Shown: in pieces, positions 47,969 through 59,420 of the stretch
Layout of the letters: each line of letters begins with the position of its first letter
How positions within the stretch are numbered: the stretch's first letter is position 1
NCBI GenBank assembly: GCA_004794785.1
Contig: SJOL01001110.1
Span: 1-64,000, forward strand
DNA: 64,000 nt
DNA from: Opisthorchis felineus
Taxonomy: Eukaryota > Platyhelminthes > Trematoda > Opisthorchiida > Opisthorchiidae
Direction: 5' to 3'
Position numbers and translations under genes: made by a program
Notes under the pieces: generated by a model
What the model was told of the DNA's origin: nothing
The model's database searches: none
Seen by the model: only the letters and a program-made list of their open reading frames with translations

Positions 47969-48889
47969 GGTTGAAGTTCCTCGGTATACTTCACTCGTGA
48001 ATAGTGAATGCATGCGTTATCCAGTCTAGGGAACTGCTCAATACTCACCTGTGGCCGGTTGTCTGCGTACTTTTCATTCAACTGATCGATAATTCTCTAG
48101 TCTTCATAAGTCCGAAGTAGTCACGTGATTGTTTTGCGGACGGGATTGCCTTGTCTACTAGTCTCAACTTATCTACCAAAATGGAAATTTGTCGGAAAGG
48201 GTGGTTCTGCATCTCAGGTTCCAACTAATTTCATCTAACCTTGGCGGCGACGAACGGTTTAATTGGGATGCCCAAAGTTTGACGATGAAGCGGGATTGAA
48301 AAAATCATGCTTGGCTACTAAGAACGAGTGAATGAGGCCTTGCTGACTACGCAGCATCGCCATATCTGTGAGTGCCTTAATCTATAGAGATGAACTGTGG
48401 TGCATTACCAACATCGTATTGTCGCGTCGTGATTCAGTCGAGGGGCTCGATGAAGCGATCAACCATTTAGCTTGCGGTGCACGTGACCAATCCGTTACAA
48501 CGAAAATCTTGAAACTAATTAATTAGTTATAATGGAAAGTCCCATATAGAGTGGATGTGTATGCAATATCCTGGACAGCCCTACTATCATGCCTTTCCAC
48601 AAGACAGTTGAAAGATCGTATGTGCTACGAAGATCATTTGGAACAACATAAGGAAAACGGCTACTGTCGAAGAACTTTCTGTCAGACATTTACGACAGCT
48701 GCTTGCGTGCAGTTGAGTGTGGTATGCATAGTGTTATTACGGCCACTCCGTCTCAACGTGAAATCCTCAGACGTTAAATGGATGCGTTATTGAAGAAAAT
48801 GCTGTGGCCCCTGTTGTGGTCATCGCTTATTTCACTGAGCTGCGTGATGATCGCAAACGTTCGACCTCCAGTCACCAGTGCGTGGGCGG

Positions 48890-49720
48890 CCCAGATCACA
48901 GCGACCCATGCTTGATGTTGGGCGGTAGGCTCGTCACAGAGAGCAACCCACTCATGTTTTCGACGACACATGCCTTAGGTAGCATGGAGACCAAGAAGTT
49001 CGCTATCTGGCCTGTAGTGACGCCGACCTCTGCAGGCACCACTGAGAGAAAGCCTCTAGCTCTTGGATACCTCGCACCGCAGAGGCCAGCTCTTGCATCA
49101 TGCCGAAGAACAAGATGTCGCTGGCTAGACTGGGACACTCTTTGTCCCTGTATGGCTTAAATAGGGAGCAAAAAGTCGTAGTATTTGGGTACGGGAACAC
49201 ATTCGATAAATGAGCCACGTAGTGTGACCGTAGGTTCAGAGATTGATAATCTGGCAAAGGACATCTGTTTTGCTTAAGTCGATTTCGAGTCCGATTAAGG
49301 CGCCACTGTTCTATCCGGCCGAGTACTAGTTCCAGGTTTTCCAGGCTGTCACTCAGCAAAACGACATCACCATATTTGACTACCCAAACATCTGAACGCT
49401 CCTTACATTAGTTACTCTCAAGAGCATGGTCCAATCAATGGGCGAACAAAAGAGGACTAGGGATAACCGGTACAGCTGCCGTACTTCGGCAAGTATGTCA
49501 AAGCCGCGAGGATACTAACCATACTGCCAACCTTGGGCTTTGTTTGCGGACTAGTAGGAACGGATAAAGTTGGTGCTCCATCCAGCTGCATGGTAGCCCA
49601 TAATGCGGAATTGTCAGTGATGTCCGTGGAAGCTGATTAAACACATGGTTCCAGGCGGCTTCAATGTCCTATTATACGGCACAGTGACGATCCTGTACCA
49701 TAGTGGAAACCTTCTCGGTT
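48890..49720 (-). mobile_element. RTE-like LINE reverse transcriptase fragment, heavily decayed
   Basis: Reading the minus strand from 49720: LDIEAAWNHVFNQLPRTS, then a decayed motif B (PSPLLFAH in one frame), then VVKYGDVVLLSDSLENLELV around 49370 (a damaged Y.DD, here YGDV) and IGLEIDLSKTDVL in a neighbouring frame. It is related to but distinct from the other RTE copies. The minus frame 49138-48896 lies in its downstream part and is not identified. Confidence 0.6.
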
Positions 49721-52107
49721 GAGCCGCTCATATGGGTGTTTTCCAGTTGCTAGCCGCCTAAGTAAAAGCAGTGTTGGTTTCTCGACTGATGTGTCAGTTT
49801 GGACGGTACCACACGTTGATCTGTCACTTTGTGGAGTTATAACTTGAGTGCTCCAGTCTCTCGAATTAAACCGGATATCCTGTGGAGTAGTCTGTAAAAG
49901 ACCGACTCATATTCTTTGCACTCCTATATTTTCTGGAGGATCTGTCATTTAGTTAGCTGCTGTCCCACACAGTCGCCCTCTGATGGAGTACGATTGGCGG
50001 TATATGGCTTTTGGGTCACAGGCATGAGTTCCGCGGATCCATGTGTTAACCGATTTAGTGATTGGATGAAATGTCCTCTGTATCCGGGAATTCCGTCATC
50101 GAGATCCAGAATTGTGTCCTGTTGTGTGGCCTAGAACAACATCAAGACATGATGTCTGTCCGATTCATTGCGAATGAGATGGAAGGGCTCTCGAAACCAC
50201 ATAAATTCGTAGCTGGTCGCATGTTATTAGGTTCTGCCGTATAATAGTGGTTACGATCAATCCGAGCGGAGAAGATTTTTGTCGTAACCGGATGTATTCT
50301 GCTGCCTCGAGTATCTATGGACCTCTGTCTTGGGTATAAGGATGTACTGGATACTCGAATATTTAAGCATACTAACTCAGGCAAAGACCGCCTACTGGAT
50401 TGTGGACGGAATTTTTTCGATTGATTCCGTCTGAAAGTTCACCGAAATGAGATCGGGGAATGCACGTTTGGCACTTGTTGCGTTTAAACGCGCCGGCGTC
50501 CATGTGCATCCTCCAGTGGCGTGATATCCAAGAATTTTGCCAGCGACTACCTGTGGAGTATTCCCAGGTGTAATCTAAGTCTCGCTCGAACTGGTGAGTG
50601 TTGTATACCACCAATTTTTTCTGGCTTTGGCTCCTTTTGATGACCTGTTGTCCTCTCACTTCGATTAAACGAGGATGCGGTCGATTTAACCAGCCGTCTG
50701 CCACAGTTTTTCTTAATTGCTGGTAACGTTTTTTTAGAGACGCACATCCGTTTGATATCCTCCAAGTTCAGCAGTCGTGCACCGTTCTAGATATGCTCAC
50801 CAAGGTCATATTTTCTGAGAATATGGTAAATCAACTCGTCAGATGGAACTATGTGATATTCCAATCTCCCGGCTTACATTGGCTTGCGATCGTTCGTAAA
50901 ATTCATGCTGTGTGTAAGAATCGGTGACTGTACACTGAAACTATTGGTAGAGCGACTTTCGATGCGTGCTTCTGCTACTTCTGTGGAAAAAGGAACTCAT
51001 AAGATGAAAGTATTTTGCCGGTTTATCCCAGCGTAGAAGCCACAGTTGTACTCTGGTCTGTCGTAGCAAAACCAGTATAAGGAAGTGGTGCCCGAGACCT
51101 TGATGCATTTCCCTAGAAAATCAAGCATTCAGACCGAGAAGCAGCTGGTATGTGCACGGTGGTCACATGGTGCCCTCAAACTGACACTTTGGTTCCCAAT
51201 GCCCAGGAATGCTCGAACATTTCAGAATTCATGTAAGGACCGTTTTCTACTACGTACGTACTCAGCTTGTGCTCTGGCTGTCCCAGCCGCTAGGATACTG
51301 AAGCTAGGGGATCTCAGTAATGGTGAGACAAGGTGGAATTTCCTGAGGATGTGTTACAAGTGATCTCTTAAAGGTCACTTGGCTTTTGTCCACCAGTGTA
51401 CCTAAACCACCAAGTGCAGACTGAAATATAACATGAAATTTACGGAAACCGCATGACCAGTGCGGCCATTGTGTCCGTTGGACTCCGGAAATAACCGAAG
51501 CCGCCCAGCCCATCGAAGATTATTCGCTTCCTCGCCGTTGATGGTTCAGAATCAGAGTTTGGTCAACTCCTCCACAAACAATGGGCCAGCATGCAGCGTC
51601 CGATATCGCTTTGGGCCCTTCAATTTTTGTGGAAATATTGCCATACGATGGCATACAATGGCCACATGGTGACAGCTCCTTTGAGAGGATTTCATGGGAT
51701 GGCGTTTCCCAAAAAATGTACCCTGACCACTATGATATTTGGAGACCCCGCTAAACTAAAGTCATGCGCCAAGAGTTCGGGGTTTCAGGTGTCTGGGTTG
51801 CGGTAGGTAGAAAACGACGAGCCAACAGCCCATTTCACAAACTGATTTGCATGAATATCCCTTTATTAACCAGCTTTATTTGAGTGACTACAGTTACATG
51901 AGGTTCATGTGGCTAGGTCTGAGAAATTTGTCAATAATTCGATGTGACGTTCTTGGGTATTTCCTGTAAGTTGCACATCTTCTAACACTAAGTCATGTCA
52001 AATCAAGCCTGTTGGTTGTATAAGGTAGCATAAAGTTGGGGACGCACGAAAAAGTGAGAGACAGACCACAAACCGTCTCAACGCACTCAGTAAAATAAAA
52101 TAAATAG
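49721..52107. other. Nothing recognised
   Basis: Short frames only. The segment around 51484-51503 is shared with the window start, so some dispersed repeat is present. Confidence 0.45.
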
Positions 52108-52228
52108 TTGATCAACTGTAACAACCTTGCGGTGCATAGCTGCCGTACAACCCGAAGGAGGCACGAGGGTTCGGAGATACTGCCAAGGTGCCCAAACCTA
52201 AACAGAAACAGTCGAGATGCACTCAGTA
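52108..52228 (-). mobile_element. tRNA-derived SINE, 5'-truncated
   Basis: Reverse orientation: GCATCTCGACTGTTTCTG, GTTTAGGTTTGGGCACC, GGCAGCTATGCACCGCAAGG and TTGTTACAGTTGATCAAC. It lacks the head; the minus open frame across it is SINE-derived. Confidence 0.82.
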
Positions 52229-52499
52229 CGTCCTGCCTAAAGAATGCTTTAAATCGTTGAAATGAAAACACTCGAAACAACTGCATATGCAATTTAGCAC
52301 ACTTTTGGTGTCCTATTCAGTTTGATGTTCCGCTGTTTTATTGGCACATAGCATAAAAAGGCCGGGATTAACTTCGACGTTTCAAGAAGTTTACGCCAAA
52401 AAGTGGATGGTGTTGCCTTGAAACAAAATAAAGCGATGAGCTTAGTTCTGACCCTACAATATATTGGTTCTTTGTCTTTGGTTCTGTGACCAGAAGAAC

Positions 52500-53000
52500 T
52501 CAATTTTCAATGGGGATTTCGTCCTCTCAGTGAAGCCAGTCTATGCTGAAAAGCCAAGAAGCACTGTACAGCTATTACATGCTTACTGGGAATCATCAGC
52601 ACTACGCATCTAACGAAACTCCCCTACAGAGTCCGGAACCCGCGACCTTCCAGTCAGTGGTTGAGTACATAATCTTTTGGCCAGGGCGGCTGATCGGCAC
52701 TCCCACTCCTACAATCACGGCATCCACATCACGCGGTCACATGTGACTGCCTCCTCGAGTGACAATGTGGTGTGGATTCCGTGATTGAGGGGTAAGCGGC
52801 ACTATGTCCTAAGTGCGAGCTAATCAAACTGTTGACCTGCCGCTCGGTTAGGTGATCAAACCGCCAATTCACAATTCGTGGGGTTCGAAACTCCATACAG
52901 GAGTTTCGTGAGATATGCACTGCTGGTGGTTCGCAATAAAGATGAAACAGCTGTACAGCGCTTCTCGTCTTCACGTGCCATCTTTACTGAAAATCACCAG
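52500..53000. repeat. Long imperfect inverted repeat, arms of about 240 bases
   Basis: 52500-52745 and 52755-53000 are diverged copies of one repeat in opposite directions, meeting at CATCCACATCACGCGGTCAC / GACAATGTGGTGTGGATTCC. Shared blocks: AGCACTGTACAGCTATTACA versus (reverse) AGCGCTGTACAGCTGTTTCA, and CTAACGAAACTCC versus CTCACGAAACTCC. A third copy lies at 57720-58030 on the + strand. Confidence 0.7.
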
Positions 53001-53155
53001 ATCCCTTCACACAGTCAAAAAAGCTTACATTCGCAAAGGTAATTCCGGTGATGCGGAAAATCCTTGTTAGTTATGTCCTTAAACTCAGTTGAGGAGGAAG
53101 CAGTCACTGTGATTCACCTCATTGCTAAATAGAAATCAAAGTTGCATTGATGGTC

Positions 53156-53182
53156 ATCACTCTCTCTCTCTCTCTCTCTCTG
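53156..53182. repeat. (CT)n microsatellite
   Basis: A perfect CT dinucleotide run of about 12 units beside the imperfect pyrimidine-rich stretch TGGCTACCCTTGGCTATCCT. A shorter CT run lies at 54598-54614. Confidence 0.9.
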
Positions 53183-53675
53183 GCTACCCTTGGCTATCCT
53201 TAGCTTTCCTCGGTCTCGCTTTAGCAGAGTATCACTACGTAATAAAAACAGGAAAGATGGAATTAGAACGCGTACTCGCTTCATCTCAGACTCAAGTGAA
53301 ACATCCAGTCAGATAAGTGAGGCACGCACCAGTTCAGTCTCACGCTATCAATTTACATTTAAATTGTAATGCCTTGAAGACAGTAGTTTTGGTATTTGTT
53401 GTTTCATTTGGATTGAGCTGTAGATACCATATCCTAGGTTGTTAGGATCTTATCTGGAAGGGGGTCGACACCGGATGCAGGAACTCTATGCACTGTGTTA
53501 GTGGACTAGCCCGTACGTGTGGGCCGGATTGTGATGCCAAGAAAGGCTGTGATTACTAGTATGGTTGAACTCATTGGTTCGTTCTTTCAAACGTCACTGT
53601 CATTCCACGATAAGCATCTTTTTGATCCCATCAGTTCAGCGAGTGTCTGGATGAACAGCATTCTTGTGAGCATAG

Positions 53676-53914
53676 CCCCTGAGTCAGGTAGCATCACAGA
53701 AGCTTGGAACTTGCTGGACTCTTTTGTTTTAGATATTGGTGGTTGCGGGATTTGTCGAATGCACACCCGACAGAATGTTTGCGCCAGGACAGGAGGACGA
53801 TTTTTCGAACGAGGGTCATGTGAGTGTGTCTTCTGTAAATCCCGCAACCACCAACATCTAAAACAAGTGTCCAGCAGGTTTCAAGCGTCTATGGCGTTAC
53901 CTGACTGGGAAGTC
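53676..53914. repeat. Inverted repeat built from a SINE-B 3' end
   Basis: The left arm (53676-53765) and right arm (53825-53914) are reverse complements with a few mismatches; the core GTTTTAGATATTGGTGGTTG pairs with CAACCACCAACATCTAAAAC. The 59-base loop is the SINE-B segment GCGCCAGGACAGGAGG. So the family's 3' tail exists twice, back to back, plus about 25 bases of flank. Confidence 0.75.
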
Positions 53915-54040
53915 CTGACTGGTCGGCCAATCGATCGACACAACCAAGGTATGTTGCTGGGTCATCGTTCGATGTGTCGAGCTTCCCGTTCACATCACTC
54001 AAGCGTGAACGTGTTCACCTGTTCAGACGCAAAAATTTAG

Positions 54041-54298
54041 ATGCGTTCAATGAGTGCTGGTGGAGTAGTTGCAAAACTCTCACCTCGCATGTCAGATGTG
54101 CGGAGTTCAAACCCAGGCATGACCATTGGATATGCACTGCTGCTGAGCTCTAATAAGAGCGAAACTCGAGTCCAATACATCCCTCTTTGGTGTGGACTCA
54201 CCAGTATGATTGCACCAGGACAGGAGGGCGATTGCTCGAACAAGAGTCATGTGAGTGTGCACTCTACAAATACCACAACCACCAACATCTAATACCCC
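54041..54298 (+). mobile_element. Second SINE family (SINE-B), full copy
   Basis: A tRNA-like head (GGTGGAGTAGTTGCAAAAC with a box A-like segment; GCGGAGTTCAAACCC as box B) is followed by a body with GCGAAACTCGAGTCCAATAC, CCCTCTTTGGTGTGGACTCA and CAGGACAGGAGGGCGATTG. The 3' end is AACCACCAACATCTAATACC. Its body is unrelated to the main SINE family. Other copies or parts: 42270-42468, 53766-53865 and 59270-59420. Confidence 0.7.
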
Positions 54299-55954
54299 CT
54301 GAGTGTTGGGTAACATCCGATAAGAACTGGCCTGTTAACGAGGCTTGGATACCGGGATCCCCATGCATAGTTACGATAACACTAATGGTTCCTAGTTTTG
54401 GTAACTTAAAGTCCTTGAGCACCAGGTTGTTGAGTGCATTACCCTCAGAAAGCGATACAACTCACTTTAAACAAGCGTCTCAGAATAAGTGATAAATTCG
54501 AACTGAAAATCTTACTCAACTGGTTGTAGATCACCAGATGTCATTCTCTATTCTATTACTTTACGGTCACCATCGTCGGTCCTGAAGCTGGAGAACCTCT
54601 CTCTCTCTCTGCTATTTGTTTCACTGTTCTGACTTGTCTTGGTCTCACCGGAAATCGAAATTCCAGTCACAAGATCTTTCCATCACATGGATTGGTAGTT
54701 GAATGCACTGCTGACCTAATCGATTCTACCCCGCTCGTTCTTCCACCGACTATGAAATCAGATGAGCAGCACCGTATGACAGATCTGTGTCAATATTTCT
54801 CTCTCTCTTTTGCGCTGGTAGACTACCTAAGTTTAAACCTTTTCCAGTCCTCGAAGTTGTATGTGGGATGTGTATAAACATGTCTAGGTGAAATATGTGC
54901 CCTTTTTGGGATAGAGATTAGTTACTCTCCGTTTCGAAACTTTGAGAATCCAAAAAGTCTTGAAAGAAACGAATTTCAAACTAGACTCTCGTGCGGGTAC
55001 CAAACGTTGAGTCTATTGTGCAGAGTTCCCCGTTCAAACCTGAATTTTGAATTTCTACCGTCACCTTGTACTATCCTTTTATCGGGACCTAGTTAAGAGG
55101 TGCTGTAGTTGAAAATCTTGTTTGAAATGGTGCCATTCTGCACAAAGAGTGTTTTTCTTTCACCATTATCGACATTATTCCCCCATATAGTTGCGCGGAA
55201 AAAAAAACAAAAAGAACCAGTAAGTGAATGAAGTACATGAGAAACGATCAAGGTCGTCGTTTCGAATTATTCGCTACTGCACCGCCGAACGATAATGTTT
55301 TCATCAAGCACCAACTGACAAAATGCAAGAGTTGAGTTGCAGGAAGTTCAACGCAGCAGACGACCGTTAAGGTCATCAGATCTGCTCTTAAAATCGCAGT
55401 ATCTTCCGTATCGTTCGGGTCTGGATCAACTTGATTTTATGGTTGGGTGAGAATGTACCCACGAAAAAGCAGTTTTATCAGTTACAGTGTCACACCACAT
55501 TCACGCAAACCTGCGTCTTGATGCCACCAAAGTGCAGCGTTAGTCGACCACTTTGAAGGGGCAGTGATCGTCTGGTCTTGAAAACTTGGGCATCGTGTGT
55601 CACAAACACACTTCAGTGAACAGGCTGACGGGGAATCGACATCTAAAATTACTTCTGAATTTAAAAATAGTGGATATCACAGTCAGTAATGAAGAACAGA
55701 CGAAGGACATGGTGACTGGTGAGTGTCTCCTAGATAAGTGTCTCATAGATAAGTTCATTGACTATTTTTTGGAAAGCCTGATGAAGGAGCTTTATGGAGT
55801 AGAAGAACTATTCGAATATGAGGATGGCTAAGAGACTCTCGATCAGAATAACTATCACTGTTATCGATCTGTTGGCAGTTCCGATGCGTTCATTGGTTGT
55901 TGATCGCGTGGCCGTTAATACGTCCGCTAAGCTTGGCAACTAGTCTGGATGTTA

Positions 55955-56267
55955 GTGAAACACACTCATTTGCATACCAATTTGGTTTTCACGGGATATT
56001 CACCTGGAACCTAGTTGAATCTTTCGTTTATGATGTTTTGAAGCAACCGAATGTGCTGCACCAGGCCGCCTGATGTTTTAGTTGGTACTATATTCGAGAT
56101 ATCGCGATACATTGTACAGACATAATGCACTACTTACAAGGTTGCTGTAAACTCTTTGACAGCCCACGACTGGTTTCGCTTACTAACATCATAAGTGAGA
56201 GATTCAGCTGGGTTCCAGGTGAGTCTCCCGTCAAAACCAAATTGGAATGCAAATGAGTGTATTTTGC
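55955..56267. mobile_element. Non-autonomous TIR element (MITE-like), about 313 bases, TA-flanked
   Basis: The left terminal repeat starts GTGAAACACACTCATTTGCA and the right ends TGCAAATGAGTGTATTTTGC; the arms are inverted copies for about 80 bases (55955-56036 and 56187-56267). The dinucleotide TA sits directly outside each end (55953-55954 and 56268-56269), as for Tc1/mariner-type elements. It has no coding capacity. Its left flank (55885-55950) resembles another repeat at 29440-29505. Confidence 0.72.
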
Positions 56268-56384
56268 TAATTTCGTGCAATTTGGGTTGAAGTAGAGTAT
56301 AAGGTTGACGGAAATTCGGGTACTGCACCGAGGACGGTGAAGTCGATCGTGGGCTGTCGAAGAGTGTTCCAAATTGAACAGATT

Positions 56385-56840
56385 CCGACAAATACTCTCA
56401 TTTGCATACAAATTTGGCTTTGAAAGGAGACTCAATGGAATCCAACTGAATCTCTGGTTTGTGATGGCCCGCTTCAACCGAATGTGTTACACCATGCACC
56501 CTCATGTTTCAACTGCTACGTTATTCGAGATGTCAGAATACGTTCTTGTCTAGAGGTAACACTCTACTCATAAGGATGTTGATGAGCTGATTATCATAGA
56601 AAAGGGAGAAACAAGTAGTGGACTTTCGGAGAGTTTTCAGCTACCTTATGAGTAGTGTGTTACGTCTAGACAACAACGGTCTGCGGTATCCCGAATATCG
56701 TAGCAAGTGAAACATGCGACTGCCCGGTGCAGCACAATCAATTGAGACAGACCATCACAAGCGAGAAAATCAGTTGGATTCAGTTGCGTCTCCTATCAAA
56801 ACAAACTTAGTGTGAAAATGAGGGTATTTGCAGAATGAAA
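56385..56840. repeat. Near-palindromic foldback element, arms of about 205 bases
   Basis: The left arm (56385-56595) and right arm (56635-56840) are inverted copies through their whole length: TACTCTCATTTGCATACAAA pairs with a diverged reverse copy at the far end, and CACTCTACTCATAAGG pairs with CCTTATGAGTAGTGTG near the centre. The outer ~80 bases are the same terminal repeat as the 55.95 kb element. It is therefore a foldback relative of it, with the repeat extended to the centre. Predicted to form a long hairpin if transcribed. Confidence 0.72.
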
Positions 56841-57719
56841 CTCAACATTTGCATCGCATTCATTGACCGAGAACTATCAGATCAATTTTGACGGTGTGCA
56901 CGCTTTTCCGCAGTATTTGATGTGCGTGCAGAGCGTTGCTTGTCAGGTTCATAGCCATCCATGAGACGGCACATTCTCATACTTGGGTTGATTTATATTG
57001 ATTTCCTTTTGAAGATAAATAACATGTTTTGCAAGCAACACATTCTTCAACGACTCGTGCAAATTGTGTTAAGCTGCAGAGGAGAATGTCATTTTGTATG
57101 CGTTTTTGGCCAGTTGCCCGTAAATGTGGACGAAAAACTACCTGGGAGATCAAAGTGTTGACCTGGAAAACGATATGACTTTTAGTGTACGACATGAACC
57201 GGGATAAGAAAATTGATGTTTCTCCTTTCAGGTCAAAAAACACTTGAAACGCTATGAAGGTCATAAAGTTTTGTACCACACCAGCAGATTGAGTAAATAA
57301 CCTTCCTCAGGCGGAATTTCCCTCACTTGACTTCAACGTCAAGATACCCTCATGAGAGGTGATTACCTGCGGATGCAAGCTCTATTTGAATACGTATACG
57401 GTCAGGTCAAAGAGCTCACACCAGCGGACCCAGTTACATCAGGTTGTTTTCCGGCAAAACCTCTGGACATATGGGACTGCCTCCTGTCAGCCCTACTATG
57501 TCGAAAGTGTCACTTGCACACTTGGCACAAGAGAGTAACTAACCAACTTCGTAAAATGTGACGTGTATGACTTCTCTAGCCAGATAAACCTTCCGATGTC
57601 CTGATAGTTGCTTCAGCGGACTACCTAGCAAAAATGAGATTGATTCGATCGGGCGAACGAAAGGCACATAACTCCTCATTCACGAACGCGTCAATAGTAA
57701 CCATCCAGTTCTCTCGCCT

Positions 57720-58030
57720 TCTCAGAGGGATTTCGTCCTGTAAGTGGAGCCAATCTATACAGAAAAGCCGAAAAGCACTGTACAGCTGTTTCTTTCTCAC
57801 TGGGAATCACCAGAAATGTGCGTCTGACGAAACTAAAAGAATTTCTGAACCCGTGACCTCCCGGCTAGCAGTCTGGAGAATTAGCAACTCGGCCACGAGT
57901 AACTGATCGGCAGTGTGATTAACTCGCATTTAGAAAGTATATAGTGCCACTCATTCTTCAGTCAGGAGATCCACATCACGTGGTCACAAGTTTTGACTGG
58001 CTCGTCGAATGACGACTTCTCAGATGGAAG
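57720..58030 (+). repeat. Third copy of the 52.5 kb repeat unit
   Basis: Contains GGGATTTCGTCCTGTAAGTG, AAAGCACTGTACAGCTGTTT, CTGGGAATCACCAGAAATG and GATCCACATCACGTGGTCAC in the same order as 52510-52745. The open frame at 57634-57906 runs through it and is not a gene. Confidence 0.68.
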
Positions 58031-58284
58031 TTTCACTCGTCGGCTGAATTTCATTCTTCCTCTAAGCTATTTACAGGGGAAACTTGAGGATGGTTTTAAC
58101 ACTGATTCTTATTAAGCTACTTAGAATTCAAGCATTTGAAATGTAGGGTTCATCAAAAATTCATTCATTCCCTTGCATCCCGTCCTGACAAGTTTAATAC
58201 CCCATCGTGTAAGTGACTCTCTAGAGCTTTGTCAGACAATCGATGGACTATCAGTGAGTCCCCCCAAGATGTTATTCACTGATT

Positions 58285-59260
58285 TTGAATCGGTTTTTGC
58301 TAAAGTACTGCTATTTCAAACTGCTGGTCTTTAAGAAGTCAGCCAAAGTACCTCAGTGGGCGTTCGGCCTGCTCTGTACACGGACTATTCGTATTGATTT
58401 TGAATACGTCACCTATCTTCAAATGGACGGGGTTCTCATAGACAGTCCTTTGAGTTCAGCACTTGCTGACATATACTTTTCGGTGAGAGAGAACAACGTA
58501 TGAGCTAATATTGCAAAATTCACACTGCACAAACTTTTTGTGAATGTTTTCCCAATTTTCTTTGTTAAAGAGACTTCGGTATTCATTCTGAAATCCATCC
58601 CAGTTAATCTGTCCTGTGAAGAAAGCCATACATTCTTAGCTAAAAGACATCTGGACATCAGGTTGGCCCGAACGTTCCATCGTAATATCAACCACTTTCC
58701 AACTTTTGAACCAATGGCTTTCAGACGCACCTTGGTCAGAGCACCGGTCCACAGATCATCAAACGCTTAACCAACTGTGCAATTAACAGGAGATTCTGAA
58801 ACGAACCCTACAGGAAAATGGCTATTCGGAACGTTTTGTCCGAATACACAGCCTGCACCGCCTGAACCCGATTGCTACCGCCAAAGGGAAAGAAATTTTC
58901 TTGTAACAATTATTTGCAGCCTATCATATATTTGCAAATATTTTGTAGAAACTAACAGCCCTTCTGGACCGAACTGTCCCGGCTGCAAAATTAGGAAGAA
59001 ACCAATGCACCTTAGTTATGCAACTTCAGGCTCACCAACTTCGAGGAAGAGAATAATATTCAACCCATGTTTTCTATCAGTTTACGTGCAGTTTCTGTTA
59101 CTTATACGTCGGCAGAACAGCCCTCGCGCGTCAAAACACAAGGTAACAATTACACTGAAGCTGGCACCCGCAAGACACTTGGTGACTAGGGGTCATTCTG
59201 TTGACCTTTTTCACAGTCGGACATACTCACGTTTGCCAGTCAATAATGCCTAAGCTGAGA
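58285..59260 (+). mobile_element. Penelope-like element fragment: RT end plus GIY-YIG endonuclease, degenerate
   Basis: Frame 1 has YLQMDGVLIDSPLSSALADI (58414-58473), the Penelope-like motif Q.DGVAMGSPLSP.LADI with the usual Gly changed to Asp. It continues through FHRNINHFPTFEPMAFRRTL. After a shift to frame 2, LQENGYSERFVRIHSLHRLN (58808 on) gives the conserved NGYP..F block. Further on, DRTVPAAKL precedes HVFYQFTCSFCYLYVGRT (59066-59119), a GIY-YIG nuclease signature (Y..TC..C...Y.GRT). At least six stops or shifts. RT followed by GIY-YIG is the arrangement that defines EN+ Penelope-like elements. Confidence 0.8.
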
Positions 59261-59269
59261 TCACCAGTT

Positions 59270-59420
59270 TTGTGTGCGCACTGTTCACTGCTGGTACACT
59301 CTAACAGGAGCGAAACTCGAGTCCAATGCTGATTCGTTTTCATATGAACTCACCAGAATAACTGCGCCAAGACAGGAGAAGCAGTGTTCAAACGTGGGTT
59401 AAGTAAATGCGAAAGCATGT
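59270..59420 (+). mobile_element. SINE-B copy, truncated
   Basis: Contains CACTGCTGGTACACTCTAAC, GCGAAACTCGAGTCCAATGC, ACTCACCAGAATAACTGCGC and GACAGGAGAAGCAGTGTTC in the family order. It starts right after the Penelope-like fragment. Confidence 0.65.
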
